A DNA stretch of 64,000 nucleotides from Camillea tinctor (lineage: Eukaryota > Ascomycota > Sordariomycetes > Xylariales > Xylariaceae): assembly GCA_022578605.1 (NCBI GenBank), contig MU394135.1, positions 2,617-66,616 on the forward strand, written 5' to 3'. The translations under genes and the position numbers were made by a program. This document shows, piece after piece, positions 44,503 through 57,814 of the stretch. Numbering within the stretch: the stretch's first letter is position 1; the number at the start of each line of letters is the position of its first letter. Under the pieces are notes generated by a model that ran no database searches, was not told the origin of the DNA, and saw only the letters and a list, made by a program, of their open reading frames with translations.

Positions 44503-44787
44503 ATGCCAAAGACGGAACAACCCTTGCAACCACCTCGTCCTACATGCACCAGAAAGGTCTTAAAAGAGATGGAATTTGCTTATCGCCGGGCCATGGGAAA
44601 CCAAGTTGATCCATTCATTATAGGACTCTTATGCCACACAACACCGCCGCACTGCACCTTTGTAGTGCAACCTTATTTTGATGACAACACTCGTAAGTTG
44701 ACAGGATGCGCTTTGTGGTCCACTACAGGGACGGCTAGAGAGCCTACCGATCGGGGCCTCAATTCGGTAGAGATTGGATACAGCTAG
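44503..44787 (+). CDS. Hypothetical short ORF, doubtful
   Basis: 94 residues from the ATG at 44503 (MPKTEQPLQ). The frame has some coding-like balance (FAYRRAMGNQVDPFIIG; FVVQPYFDDN) but no recognised domain, and no splice partner was found. It may be a chance frame. Confidence 0.2.
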   Translation: MPKTEQPLQPPRPTCTRKVLKEMEFAYRRAMGNQVDPFIIGLLCHTTPPHCTFVVQPYFDDNTRKLTGCALWSTTGTAREPTDRGLNSVEIGYS

Positions 44788-45010
44788 CATTAGCACAGAT
44801 GTCTACCCATGAGTCCTTTTTGCAGATATACAATCAAAAGGCACGCATGTTACATTGCATCAGATTATAAAGAAGAAACCCCCCTTTTTACATTGACCAT
44901 GCTTGTGTGTATTCGTCCCAATGATATCTAGTGACTGCCTAAAAACGGAAGGGCATCTAAACAACGACCCAAGTCTCACCTCCCCCTTTTCTCTTCCAGC
45001 CTTAACTCGA

Positions 45011-46228
45011 CTAGTTCATCTGCCGCACATTCAGATTTATCCTCTTATTCTTCATCCACCCCCCCCACTCCTCGAACCTACCGTCCTCATGCTCCCCGGC
45101 CGGCCAGTCCGCCAAAAAGTCCGGGCACGTGTTCTTGAGGACCTTCGGCACACCATGCCAAGCATAGCGGGACTCCTGGCTCATGTAAATCGCGTCTCCG
45201 GAGCGCAGGCGCAAGAGCAAGAACCTCTTCTTCTTCTCCTCCTTCTCCCCCTTCCCATCACCCTCGCCCTCACCCTCACCCTCCACCTCGGGAATCTTCG
45301 CAAAGTCGTTCGGCGCAATCATGAACAGCGCATCGCACCCGAAGCTCAGGCTCACGAGGCCCTTGTCCGTGTGCTCGCTGACGTCGCGGTGCATCATCAT
45401 GGTGTCGCCGGGGGTGTAGAAGTTGACGATGGCGGCCTGGGCGAGCGTCTCGGGGAACAGGGTCTGCAGGAGGCCCGCGATGTCGGGGGGGAAGCGCGGG
45501 GTGGCGTCCGCGCCCTCCGGGTACTGCCGGTTCGTCCAGTCGTACTGCCCACCCAGGGTGACCCACGAGAGGCGCCGGTCGAGCACCTGCTTGATGGATA
45601 GGGGCTTGTGGACGCTGGGGTCCTTGGGCATGAAATTGGGGGGCGTGCTGGGCGGGTACGAGAAGAAGGACTTGGCTTCCACGTCGGCACTTTGGCACCC
45701 GTCTTCTCCTTCTCCGCGGTACGGGAGGTTGAAGTGAAGATGCATGTTTGTCTGGTGGGTGGGGTTGCTGAGGTCCCGGTGAATCATGCGTGAGAGCAAC
45801 ACCTTTTGAATTTCAGGGGGTATTATGGATGGGAGGATGAGTAGGCCTATCCATAGAAGGTGAGCCGATGTTCATACATCTTTTAAGGTCCCTATAGACT
45901 TGAGAGTTTATTCAAGTACGTTAGGGTGGGTATACGAACCTGGGAGCAGGGGGTGAAAATAAATAGGGGCATCTTTCAGGTCGTATGCTATGTCTTTTGA
46001 AGCAGGTCCATCTTCCCCCTGGAGCTTCTGGAATGCGCTTCTGAGTTTCTCACTAGGAATAGTCCCAGCCAGTTTAAACTGTCCCCCTTCTTCTTCCGTC
46101 CTCACTTCATCTATTTCGGGATGATTGACGAACTCAGTATGATCTGTTCTATAGTACTTCTTCCAGAGGCCTCTCAGCTCATCTGAAGGCTGTTCATGGG
46201 CGTCTAACGTTGTCAAATCTAGTGTCAT
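45011..46228 (-). CDS. AlkB-type 2-oxoglutarate/Fe(II) dioxygenase, ALKBH1-like (2 exons)
   Basis: Minus-strand exons 46228-45940 and 45846-45011 give 374 residues. The 93-nt intron (GTTCGT..GATAG) keeps the frame. The dioxygenase core is clear: NFYTPGDTMMMHRD supplies His249 and Asp251, and RYAWHGVPK supplies His327, the third iron ligand. RINLNVRQ near the end holds the arginines that bind 2-oxoglutarate. LGGQYDWTNRQY and LVSLSFGCDALF fit the ALKBH1 branch, whose members demethylate tRNA and other nucleic acids. A low-complexity, highly charged insert (EGEGEGEGDGKGEKEEKKKR) sits between the HxD motif and the last His. The N-terminal exon has no known domain. Substrate is not predictable here. 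Confidence 0.9.
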
Positions 46229-47304
46229 CTTAGGGGCCTGAAGAACGTGTAGATTTGACCTTGTGCGGGGAGGTATATTGAAGTAAGTCTATATATATGT
46301 GCCGATATAAAAATAAATCAAAGAGAGTTGTAAGAATAATCAATGCATTCTTTCCCCCTTTTATCTAGTGAGTGGATTTTCTTTTCAATTATGTGCTGAG
46401 CCCATTAAATTGAATGCAGTGAGACCTTTATACCTAAGTTAGTGAGTTGTAGTCACCTAGCCATGCAATTACTACCCCACCAACCCACTTAAAAGATAAT
46501 ACCTTGCACTTTATTTTCTTATCTCATATATCAGATTCCGGCGATTAGATTGATAAGCAACGTCAAGATGGATCTCTTCTTATTAGTGTCAGCTGTGTGC
46601 ACCTGGAGAGGCCTGAGGGTCTTGTGTAACAGTTCCCCACTAAAGACAATTACCTCCTATTACACCATAAAATGCATATAGTAAACTTCCATTTAGTCGT
46701 AAGGCTCAGCCAAGAGATTAACGAGAGCATTTGGTCATGGTAACCACTGTATTGCTCACATCTCTTCAACTTGACACTATAATCGGGATTTTCGAGTTTA
46801 TCATATTATATAAAAGTCAATGGTATAGTTTAGATAAAGAAGGTCAAGAATCGCCATGCAGTGACTTATACAAACCATATATTCTTCGTTGTGCAATTCA
46901 ATTATCTTCTCGGTCCAAGATACCTATCTAGTCAATTATTACTTACAGCGAGTATCAAAAACTTGGACTTTAGCAATTAAATCTCGTTCTAGACTTGCGG
47001 CGCAAACAAAATGAATTCTTTAGTAGCCTTTCAAGTCCACTAACCCAAGCCAGCTGGGCCTACCAAAATCTCACCCGCAGCAGCTAGGACCCCTGACGGC
47101 ATCGTGGTGCTTGCTTTTGGATATCGAATCCGGAGCCAAGCTGCGAGGTCCTTCTGCTGCTGGAGAAAATATAACCATGCGATTCCTTTTGAGAATGGGA
47201 GAAAAAACTACATAATGCAAGCTTTCCCTCCTACACTTTTAACTATTCCTTCGTAAGGTTGGTGTAGCTAGAAGCGGAATGTACTAGTTACGAATTGCAT
47301 CACA
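46229..47304. other. Intergenic between divergent genes
   Basis: Shared upstream region of the AlkB gene (minus) and the tyrosinase gene (plus). No other gene seen. Confidence 0.5.
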
Positions 47305-48761
47305 ATGCTCTTCACGTATACCACTATCTTCGCCCTCCATATGGCGTCCCTCGCCCTCGGCAAGCCCGCGCCTACATCTTTATCACGCGCAAAAGGCCGG
47401 GATATCGACACGCTGCAAACATATGCCCAAGAAGCATATACAAAAGCGCAAGCTGAGCTAGAGAACACCGGCAATGTAAAGAGAGGGGCTTGCTCGCTAT
47501 CTAACCTCCGGATCCGCAGGGAATGGTATGTGTTTCTTTCCAAGCCTTACCCTTGGCCTACATACCCAGGTAGTCATCGACAATAATCGGCTACTAAGGC
47601 CGGCGTTTCAGGAACGCCCTATCCGACGGGGAGAAAAAGGCATACATAGACGCTGTCAAGTGCCTACAATCCAAACCGGCGCTCACCCCAGCATCCGCAG
47701 CACCGGGCGCTAAGACCCGATTCGATGACTTCGTCGGCACGCACATCAACCAGACGCAGACGATACATTACACGGGGAACTTCCTCTCGTGGCACCGCTA
47801 CTTCACATGGTTATACGAGGAGGCGCTGCGGGGGGAGTGCGGCTATCAGGGCACCCAGCCGGTAGGTCCGGAGGGAGGAATGCCTACCTATGATACCATC
47901 TTTCGTCCTAGATTAGACACCATAGCCGACGGCCAAGACGCTGACAGCAATGAGTAGTACTGGGACTGGGCCCTAACCGCAGAAACCGGGCTCGCCAACT
48001 CGACCATTTTCGACGGCAGCGACCTATCCATGTCCGGCGACGGGGCGTTCATCCCGGGCCAAGCCGACATCGTGCTCGGCGCGAGCAGCGGCCTCCCGCC
48101 CATCTACCTGCCCCCGGGCACGGGCGGCGGGTGCGTGACCTCGGGCCCCTTCAAGGACATGGTGGTAAACCTGGGCCCCGCAGCCCTCGACGCGCCGGGC
48201 GGCGTGGTAGTGACGAACCCGGAGGGCCCCTTGGCGCATAACCCGCGTTGCCTACGGAGGTCGCTGACCGACTACTCGAACCGTGCGTTCGCGAACGCGT
48301 CCTCGGTGCTGTCGAACGTGGTTGAGCCGCAGAACGTGTACGACTTCCAGATGCAGATGCAGGGCGTGCCGGGGACGGGCGATAGTAAGTTATCCAGCTT
48401 TCCGCCTCGAACGTCGAAATATGATGGCTGACCATCTTAAGTGGGCATTCACGGCGGCGGCCACTACGCGCTGGGTGGAGATCCGGGGCGCGATGTGTAT
48501 ACCTCGCCCGGGGACCCGGCGTTCTACTTGCACCACGGCATGATCGACCGGGTGTGGTGGATCTGGCAGATGCAGGAGCCGGCCTCGCGGCGGTACGGGG
48601 ATGTCGCGCTCATGGGCACTAATACGTTCCTGGATAGCCCGCCTAGCGCTAACACGACGTTCGACGACTATGTTGATTACGGATACGCGGCGGGGCCTCC
48701 GAGGAGAATTAAGGAGCTCATGTCTACTACAGACGGGCCGTTCTGTTATGTTTACCTGTAG
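47305..48761 (+). CDS. Tyrosinase-like copper monooxygenase, secreted (4 exons)
   Basis: Exons 47305-47525, 47612-47861, 47958-48384 and 48442-48761 give 405 residues. Introns of 86, 96 and 57 nt (GTATGT, GTAGGT, GTAAGT) keep the frame throughout; intron 2 ends GAGTAG after a GCTGAC branch site. A signal peptide (MLFTYTTIFALHMASLALG) leads. Copper site A is carried by His126 and His135 (IHYTGNFLSWHRYF), with His118 a likely third. Copper site B is His303 and His307 (GIHGGGHY) and His331 (FYLHHGMID). The RYF and DPAFYLHH blocks are standard in tyrosinases and related o-aminophenol oxidases. The protein is of the short type without the long C-terminal latency domain. It would oxidise phenols to quinones, for melanin or secondary metabolism, outside the cell or in the secretory pathway. 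Confidence 0.92.
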
Positions 48762-49698
48762 GGTCCAGTACGATGAGTCCTTTGGTATTGTAAAGGTCAA
48801 ATTGTGTATAGAGAAAAAAATCGGTATCTCGTAACTTAAGTACCTAGTTTACCATGTATTAAATGAAAAGGGGAAAAGGTTCTTACTTTGATTACTAGAT
48901 TGTGCTAACTGATGTACCCCCTATACCTAGGTTAGTGTATAAGCTCAGAGAAATTCCTGCTTGCCAGGCGTCAACCAGGTGCCACTGCAGAGTTAGGGGT
49001 AACCTACACCCTTCCAATTCCAATAGACCGGTAACTGCGCCACATACACGGACGCGCCGTTTAATAGACAGCCACAGTCTATTAGCGCGTCTGTGCGCGT
49101 TTCCACTGTTTATTCCAAAACATGGGATTTAGCGTGAGGTGAGGATTGCCATTCAATGAAGGACAACTTACAATAATGTACATACAATCCCATCTACACC
49201 AACATCAACACCCATACTAACCCTAACAACCAGCAAAGACCAAGTGGTGATATTTCCTCAGTGTGCCAATAAAACCCAGTGTAGAAAATCACAATTTTAT
49301 ATACTTGAGGTACCTAGTAGTCCTCTTTCATTCTCTTACAGGCGCTCTAGGTACCTAACCTTAAGTACACCTGATAACAGGCATCTACCTTGCAGCCAAT
49401 TCTACCAATTGGGTTTGCCCCTCGTTTTTTTTTAACCTTTGCTGGAGTTACGGCGATAACAAGTCAACAACAAACCGTTACCACCATTACAATCCCCCAC
49501 TAAGAAAAAAAAATAAAGAAAGTAAACACTTACAACATACAAATACAATACAATACAACAACCCAATACCGCAGATACATCTAACACCATCCCATCGCCG
49601 CCTTCCCCCATTACTCTTTACAGAGCCATACTTTCATTTCTCTACTCTCCTTCAATTGTCTTATTATTTTCAACTCTTTTTTTCTAAAGCTTGCCACC
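48762..49698. other. Intergenic, promoter and leader of the CDK gene
   Basis: Pyrimidine-rich towards the CDK start, with TAGGTACCTA at 49348-49357. No gene seen. Confidence 0.5.
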
Positions 49699-50899
49699 AT
49701 GGAGAACTACCAGAAGCTTCAGAAGATCGGTGAAGGTAGGTCATGTCACCTATTTACCTGGCATACGCACTTATAGAATTAACTCTTTACTCTCTACTCT
49801 TTACTCTTATAGGTACCTACGGTGTAGTCTACAAGGCCCGCGACCTTGCCAACTCGGGACGCATCGTGGCCCTCAAGAAGATCCGACTGGAGGCCGAGGA
49901 GGAGGGTGTTCCTAGTACCGCCATCCGTGAGATTTCCCTGCTGAAGGAGATGCGCGACCCCAACATCGTCCGGCTGCTTAACATCGTCCACGCCGACGGC
50001 CACAAGCTCTACCTGGTCATGGAGTTCCTAGACCTCGACCTGAAGAAGTACATGGAGGCCCTGCCCGTCGCCGACGGCGGCCGCGGCAAGGCCCTGCCCG
50101 AGGGCGCCGGAGCCGAGCTGGGCCGCCTCGGGCTCGGCGACGCCATGGTCAAGAAGTTCATGAGCCAGCTGTGCGACGGTGTCCGATACTGCCACGCCCA
50201 CCGCGTCCTGCACCGCGACCTCAAGCCCCAGAACCTGCTGATCGACCAGGAGGGCAACCTCAAACTCGCCGACTTCGGTCTCGCTCGCGCTTTTGGTGTG
50301 CCCCTGCGAACCTACACCCACGAGGTCGTCACCCTGTGGTACCGCGCCCCCGAGATCTTGCTGGGCGGTCGCCAGTACTCCACCGGAGTCGATATGTGGT
50401 CCGTCGGCTGCATCTTCGCCGAGATGTGCACGCGCAAGGCTCTGTTCCCCGGCGACTCGGAGATCGACCAGATCTTCAAGACCTTCCGGTGAGTGCCCTC
50501 TCCTTTGTTGCCCCTTTCCCTTCCCTCCCTTCACCCATTCCCGTTGTCCCTACTTCATACCATGGATACACACCCCCCCCCCCCCCCCCCATCTCATGCT
50601 TCCACGATCATACTTACACCCCTACGCGGTATAACAGCTTGCTCGGCACCCCCACCGAGGAGATCTGGCCGGGCGTGACCTCGTACCCGGACTTCAAGCC
50701 CTCCTTCCCCAAGTGGACGCGCGACCCCGCCAAGCCGCTGTGCATCAACCTCGACGAGAACGGGCTCGACCTGCTCGACGCCATGCTGGCCTACGACCCC
50801 GCCACCCGCATCTCGGCCAAGCAGGCCTGCCACCACCCCTACTTCAAGGACTTCACCCGCCCCCAGAGTAACTATGGTTCCAACGGATACGCGTCATAA
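49699..50899 (+). CDS. cdc2: Cyclin-dependent kinase 1 (Cdc2/Cdc28/NimX orthologue), 3 exons
   Basis: Exons 49699-49735, 49813-50488 and 50638-50899 give 324 residues. The start sits in an ideal context (GCCACCATGG). Glycine loop GEGTYG carries the inhibitory sites Thr14 and Tyr15. The ATP-binding Lys is Lys34, and the cyclin-binding helix is an exact PSTAIRE (46-52). [17 protein letters not shown] and the activation segment [16 protein letters not shown] follow; [14 protein letters not shown] is typical of the C-lobe. An insert of about 20 residues after KKYMEAL ([12 protein letters not shown]..) is normal for filamentous ascomycete CDK1. Intron 1 splits the glycine loop. Intron 2 (50489-50637) contains a poly-C tract. 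The protein drives the G1/S and G2/M transitions with cyclins in the nucleus. All catalytic residues are present. Confidence 0.96.
50572..50590. repeat. Poly-C tract inside a CDK intron
   Basis: Uninterrupted run of about 19 C in intron 2 of the CDK gene. Confidence 0.85.
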
Positions 50900-53800
50900 A
50901 AGGGTAAAAACGGGGAGGGAAAGAAGGACAGATGCTTTTCTATCTGGAAGAAGGGGACGAAAGAAATAAAAACAGAGATGTCGTGATGATAAATGGAAAA
51001 CGAAGCAGTGGCGTGGATGGGTGGATGGATGGGTTGGGCTGGATGCAGATTGCTCCCGGTTTAACTCATCGTTCCTCTATGGCAAGAGTCGCAAAAAAAG
51101 AAAACATGCCTATTCCATGGAAGCATTCTTCTTTTTTTTTCTTATCTTCGGCTTTCAGGATAAGATTTTTTTCTAGTCGATCCCGTGCGGTTTGTGATGA
51201 AGGAGCAGAAGCAGGGATTAGATGCTTGGTGTTGTTGAGGGCGAGGTAGGAAACATGCAACCCCGAATCGATCGACGGACCTACCTACCTACCCCTTACG
51301 TCCACGATACTCACGATAAAAACAAGGCGTGGAATGTCAGAGATGGGGGTAAGGGAGGTGCCTATTTGTTTGCGTTTTTTTTGTTTTTTTTCGTGTTTGT
51401 GTTTTTTCATCTTGTACAGGGGCGTTAAGAGGAGAACGAAAGGAACGGAAAGGGAAACGGAAGGGAAACGGAAAGCCCATTTGTTCTGTTCATTGATGAG
51501 AGAAGAATCCAGGGGATGAAGAGAAGACAAGTGACTACGCTACTACTACTACTACACTACTAATGGCATCGCGGAATGGAAACAAAAAAAAACCCCGTCA
51601 ATCCCCTCTTCTCCCATCTCCCTTTGTCTTATTACTAGGCGATGATGGATTTATGCGAAGGCCGTGAATGAGATGCTTGCTTTGAGCTCTCCTATCTTTC
51701 TTCTTGCTGTTCTGGTGATTTTCTTGCTCCCTGGCCTGAGACAACTGAAACTAAAAAGGGGGGAGGTTCATGGCCTTTTTTTCTTTTCTCGTCGCTAGTC
51801 AACAACTCATATGTCCATCTAGGGCGGACGGTACGTATGGGTAGGATACGTTTTGTCTCCGTTTCTCTCCTCTTCATAGTCATAAGAAAGAAAAGGTGAT
51901 GATAATGAATACAAGAAAAAAAAAACCAAGAAATTCTGTATGATATTCAATGCAAAGTCTTCTATGGTATGCTGTGATACTTGGAAATAGGGATAGCGCT
52001 ACTACTCTGCCTCAACCATTGCTGGTTTTTAATAATTGCTATTTTAGGGGCGTTGACGTTCATCGTCTGCCTGTTTAGAAGATAATTTCGGTGTAATGGC
52101 AGACCGAAAAGGGGAAGCGGGTGCTGTATGGGATTATAAGAGAGGATTATATAGGATGTCCATTGCACCCGGGAATTTACGGGTTACGCCCGCGTATAGA
52201 ACTCGCGAAAAGGAATGTAATTGAGTATGGCTTAGTTCCAGGAAGGCTAGGACGGTTGGAAGGTTGGTTCTATAGAGTAGATATAGTTTGGTGACTAGAG
52301 TACCTATACATGTTCAAGGAGCCCCGAATCTGTTCGGTTTGGAAAGCACGTTTTCATGTTATATAGGCGTAAGGGTGCTATATTACACACGGTGTGATGG
52401 TTTTGGTTGATTGATTAGGTTAGTTTTACCAGTTCTATTTTTTATGCGATGCTGGATGTGACTCTTATACGCAGGGGAAATAGAGAGAAGGAGTTTTGAA
52501 CATTCATATTTTCTTGATCATATCTTGGGGATATCATAATCACTACGATATCCTTCATTTGTAAATTTATCTTAGTTACGAAAGAATTCATTTAAAAAAA
52601 AAAAAAAGCATGGTACGCTTCGATATTAATAAACCGACGGAATCTGCCCACAAACTAACCCCCTCCCCCCTTCCAGACTACCTACATATCCTACCGATTA
52701 GACGTTAGATTAGGAGAGGTTAAGAAGCACACATTGAATAGAGTCGGAATACGATGTTTCGAGGGTTCATATAGCAACGGGGAGAAATCGAATAGATAGA
52801 AAAGAAATCAGCCATCAAGTTCCATTGTGATCAGTTCATCTCCCATTGGAGCTGGAATCTCGAGAAACAGACGGAACATTTTTTTTCTTCATCCGGGATG
52901 GACCTTTCGTATGTATATATGTGATGCGTGTTAAGAAAACGGGGATTTGGTTTAAATATACTGGTAGGTGCTTTTTGGCTACAAGGTAAATATCGCGATG
53001 ACTTTCTCGAGTAGGTTTCTTACATTTAAGGGGTAAGGGGGTACAGGGGTAGAAATAGAACGCAGAATAATGTAGTTGTGAAAGCTACTGCCGATAGGTT
53101 GGATAAATGACGGGAATGAAGGTATATTAATTCTATGACTTACGATTTCCCATAATACCTTTAACCATATCCCTTTTTTCGATTCGGCGCTCAGCAGATT
53201 CGAGTTAGTTTATATCGCTAAGCAAATACCATTAAAAGGGATAGACAAGCTATGTTATAACCAACGACAGGAAACACTATTGCATTCACCTAGTACATGG
53301 CACTCAAAGTTTCTAATATAAAAAGGGGGGACTGGGTACATGGAACGGCGAGGTAGAAGAGTTGTCTATTGTCAAAAAGACTTCATAGTACCTACTAGTT
53401 CAGGGTTTGAGGTCATTATCACGGTTTATTAATGATCTGGACTACAAGTCGGTACACATAGCTCGTAGTTCTGATGGCCACCATATCGGACCGTCTAGTT
53501 AGTCTTTGGAAACCAGGAGCGAGAGTACACAGCGGCTTCCTCAACTCTTAGTTGCCCCTTTATCTTGACATTTGAACAGTTGCCACCGCTGAGAGATGAT
53601 ATAATTCTCTGATCATTATCCCGACCTACTAAACACCGAGAATGATTCAGTGTTTCTCACGATATTATACTCCAGGGCTTAGGGCTTTGCTGTATGCGCA
53701 TGTAAAAGAATACAGCTTAGGCAAGCTTTGTCTACCTCCAACGTTGTGAATCTTGCGAAGTAAACATCGCACGACAAGTAGTTAGTCGGTCTAGTGACTT

Positions 53801-56800
53801 GAGAAGCCCCCGTTTACTCAAGCCCTGTTTATCGCCCCGATGGCGTTCTCTATGACTTCACTTCAAGGCATGCACGGGATACGATATGGCGTAACTAAAC
53901 AGTAACATACACCTATCATTCTTCCCACCTTTACGCATCTTGCTTCTTCTCTTTTGCCACCTAGGAGCCTCCAAAGAAACACTTGGATGATAGCTACCCA
54001 AAAAGAAAAGGGGCTTGCTTTTCTCAACTCCGGTCTTTTGTTACCTAACATAGGGAGAACAATCGATTCACTCCAGCCCTTACCAAGGTATCTATGCACC
54101 GCGGCCTTACCATTGCACAAAGAAGCCATCGCGTGCGTTCGCCATCCCTTACGGATAAGGCCACAAACATATTGAATTTCGCCTCCGCACATACCCACCA
54201 CGCGCACACGTCAACAAGTCAGAAGAAGCCATTTCCCCCCTTTTTCTGCATGATCTGATGGGCATGTGTTCGGTGGGCATTGGCTAATTAAATGATGTTT
54301 TTATTTGTATCACAGCTATCGTGGGGAAGGTCGCCCCATCCCTCTCCCCCTCCTAAATATGGTTTGCCTCACAGCCCTATGAGAAACAAGCATAAGAGAA
54401 ACATCTAATCGTGACTTGGAGCTCACAGACGGTACAGCAACAAACCCGCAGAACAAGCGAGATTACTCGTGGTCAGAACACGCTCACATGTGTTACGCAT
54501 TTAAGCCTTACATTTTAGTAGTATTGTTTTTTTATTTTATCGTTTGCTTATGCAGACATCCCGCTTTCCTTTGACCGGCGGGGATTGATGATGGCTCGGT
54601 GTTTGGGGGGGGGGATGCCAATTTTGGATTCAATATTGAAGGATCGATCAAATCGGTAGCGAAGACATCCGTGACCTTCGCCACCGTTTCTGCCTCTCCC
54701 GATGCAGAAAGACAGCGGAAACAGTGGAGCCTAAAGGAGGCTTCCTTGGATTCCGCAAGTAGGGTTACCCATCATCTTAAGATGATTCATGCTTTCTCTT
54801 TTTTTTTTTTTTTTCCCTATCATGATCGTTGCTTTTATTTTTGCGCAGCACGCATAGCCGAAATTGGAACAAAAATAAAGAAACCGCTTCTCGGTTCCAA
54901 ACCGACAAAGCAAATTGAAGGAATGGGAACTGCAGGTGATGGGAGTTTGGTCTGTGCAAATTTAGGAACGGAACAAGAGACTCCCGTGCGTGCGCTCGCG
55001 CGGGGGGGGACTGGGCGCCAAACATCATATCATCCCGGGAAGAGGAAGAACCCTATAGGGGCGGCGGTAGATTTGGTGGTAGTGGGGAAGGGAGAGAGGA
55101 AGGGTTTGGCTGTTGCAGTGTCGCATTGGTTCCCGAGCCGCGGGAGCGGGTATAGCGTGATGAACCCGCAAATATAGAAAACATGGGTCTTTCGCTACCG
55201 CGGCGGCGGCAGTGGTCCAATTACATCGTGGACACTCCCAGACGGAGATATGGCTGGTACGTTCGATTCGATGCCCTTTCGCTTGCTACGCTAGAGTCTG
55301 GTCAAGCGCGCAAGGACCTTGGTAGGGCTTGGGTCAAGGCTTGAGGTTCTCTGAGAGGAACGCTGGCTTCGTAGCTTTGACGACAAAGCAGCTTATGTTC
55401 CCGCTCGCTTGAAACCCGGGGCTTGGCTTGTGGTTGTACATACGCCCAGCAGGGAACCGGCGGTTGTTCACGACATGCAAGTATGTAAGCACGCACACAT
55501 AGGCGCTTGCTAGGCAAATATTGTAAAATGAGAGAGCGTGCTCTGCTTCTAGAATTAGTATTACTTTTTAGCCACCTGCAAGTGCGCGTAATGAAACGGG
55601 CGGCTCCCGGCAGCAAGCAGCATCAACATCAACATCAGCATCCCGAAGTCTTCAGTACTAGGTAGAGAGGCCCCAGCGTTAGCAGCGGGAGGATTATGTA
55701 TGTATTATCTGCAGATTTGCATTATTGCTCGCCGAGTGTTGCGCACTTGCGCCGGGCGATTAGAGTATTTCCACTACCAGGCTCGTCGTCGCCGCCGTCG
55801 CGCGGCTACACAGTACCGTCATTTTTGAGGTTTGAGGTAGCCGCCTAAGCCTCGAAGATGCCGCGCGCGCACATACACACACGCATTTCCCTTCCGAGGA
55901 GATAAACAAATAAGAAAACAAAACAACAATGGCGGCCTCACACAAAACTAGCAAATATAGAAACAAGCATGAAACAAAACAAGGAAATATGCTTAGTAGA
56001 GTTATGTATAGAAGCTCTCTCTCTCTCTGATACGTAACAATAATGTTGGGTCCCAAGTGGCAGTGAGGTGTTACAATCAAATAAATGTAAAACTACGTTA
56101 CAGATATGATGATGGTGATGACGATAAATGATGAGATTCGACTTGTGTGCTTGTGATGCCTCTCCGTAAATAAGGATGAGTTGCCGTCATCTGCGAGACA
56201 TGCATGAAGTACGCCCCGAGGCCGGGCGACGCGACGGTCCGGTCAGACTACAGACTTGTTGGTCAGGCTGTCCGTGTGTGGGATTAGCCTAGAAGTTCAT
56301 GGTGTACATGAGCAGGTTGAGATTGCTTATTGGGTGATCTGGTAGGCTGATCGGTAACCCGTGAACTTCTAGATGTGGGATGGATAATCCCGAGGCAAGC
56401 TTAAGGTAGGGCACTCTTAAGGCATCCTACAGGCAGATTAGATTAGCAGCATCGTGATGGTGTAGGGGCATTGGAAAAGGGGGGAATGGAGGGGGGATGG
56501 AGGGGGGATAGAATAAGCAGCACATGATATGCCGTGTGGCTCTCCATTTCCCTCCTCATCCCCAAGCCAAGGACCTTATGACGTGCAGAAGTTGGTGTGC
56601 ATCCCGGGAAATAGTCTAAGTTACTACTCTCCTACTATGTAGCAATGTAACAATGTAGTATAGCATAGCATAGCATAGTAGTATAGTTTGGTACGGCATA
56701 GTTAGTATACTATAGTGTAACTAACATATGTAATGGATATACTAAAATAAGGCCGTCTACATATGTAGCTCGGCCAGAGCGCTCCGTGTAGGGAAGCATC

Positions 56801-57480
56801 CAGACTGCGACATACAGATGGAGTATGCTGCTGCCAAGTTCGTGTTTCTCACCACCATGAGATTTTGGTGAAGAGAGAAAATGGGAGAAATCAAGATTGC
56901 GGGGATGAGCGAGACAAAAGAGACAAAAACCGGGGCGGAGGGAGGACAAACCGCCCAAGCCACACGGACAAGCTCCCCAAATCGAGCTTGAAATACTTTA
57001 CAAGAATCCAGATTTGCCTAGGCATGTAAGAAGGCTAATGGATGTACTTACCCTAACTATTCACTAGAGTGGATACTTGCCTAGGCAAGTAGACTAAAGT
57101 AAACTAGAAAAGAAAAAGGACAGTCAGTGAAAAGTGTGGCTGGTTGATTAGAACCCCCCCTCCCCCCTCAAGCTGGGTAGGTCCCCACCATCTAGCATAA
57201 CTCCGCAGCTCCGATTCCCCTTGGTACTGCTGGGTCAGTGGGTGCGTGCTGGGAGGTAATTCAACACCACGAAATCCCCACCCTGTCGTTTTTACGGGAT
57301 CAACCCACATCACGAACCTACATGCATACGGTATGGTGCATTTATTAAAGTTCTATCTAGCTTAGGCGAGTAGAGGCTAATAAGTATCACTCAGCTCAAT
57401 AAGAGATGTGTGTGTGGCATAAGAAGCATCATCTGATAGGTTAAGGTAGAATATCAGGAGGGAGGGAAGGGCACCGAATA

Positions 57481-57508
57481 CAAAAAAAAAAAAAAAAAAA
57501 AAAAAAAA
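57481..57508. repeat. Poly-A tract
   Basis: A run of about 27 A, the longest homopolymer here other than the poly-C at the window start. No retroposon body or target duplication was recognised beside it. Confidence 0.85.
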
Positions 57509-57785
57509 GAATAAAAACACCAAACAAATATCACCATCCATAAACTTCCTAAGTAAGACGTCTTACACACCATCGCATCAAAAATGCCATTGGGAAGAAT
57601 AAGAAAAGTGTTTGTTTGTTTTGATGTGTTGTCCGTGCCGTCTTATTGAGTCAAGGCTTTCCACGAGGCCTCGCCAATAAGCAGGTCTCATCTGTTGTTG
57701 TAGTGTAAAGTAATTAACCACATGCATCTCTGGTTGCATAAGGGGGCCCATTACAGAAGTAAGGATGTGCGGTAGGTTATGTATT

Positions 57786-57814
57786 GTACGTACGTACGTA
57801 TGTATGTATGTACG
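57786..57814. repeat. TACG/TATG tetranucleotide repeat
   Basis: About seven 4-bp units of the form GTAC/GTAT in a row. A simple microsatellite. Confidence 0.8.

Noticed and set aside
45276..45698. Overlapping Pro/Arg/His-rich frame on the same strand as the AlkB gene
   Set aside because: Out-of-frame shadow of a GC-rich exon with biased composition.
54599..55177. Open frame of about 190 codons
   Set aside because: It begins at a G-run, passes through a long T-run coding poly-Phe, has no domain, and has no ATG at the start. Treated as a chance frame.
57481..57508. Poly-A tail of a LINE or processed retrocopy
   Set aside because: No upstream coding remnant and no flanking target duplication found; most likely a simple homopolymer.
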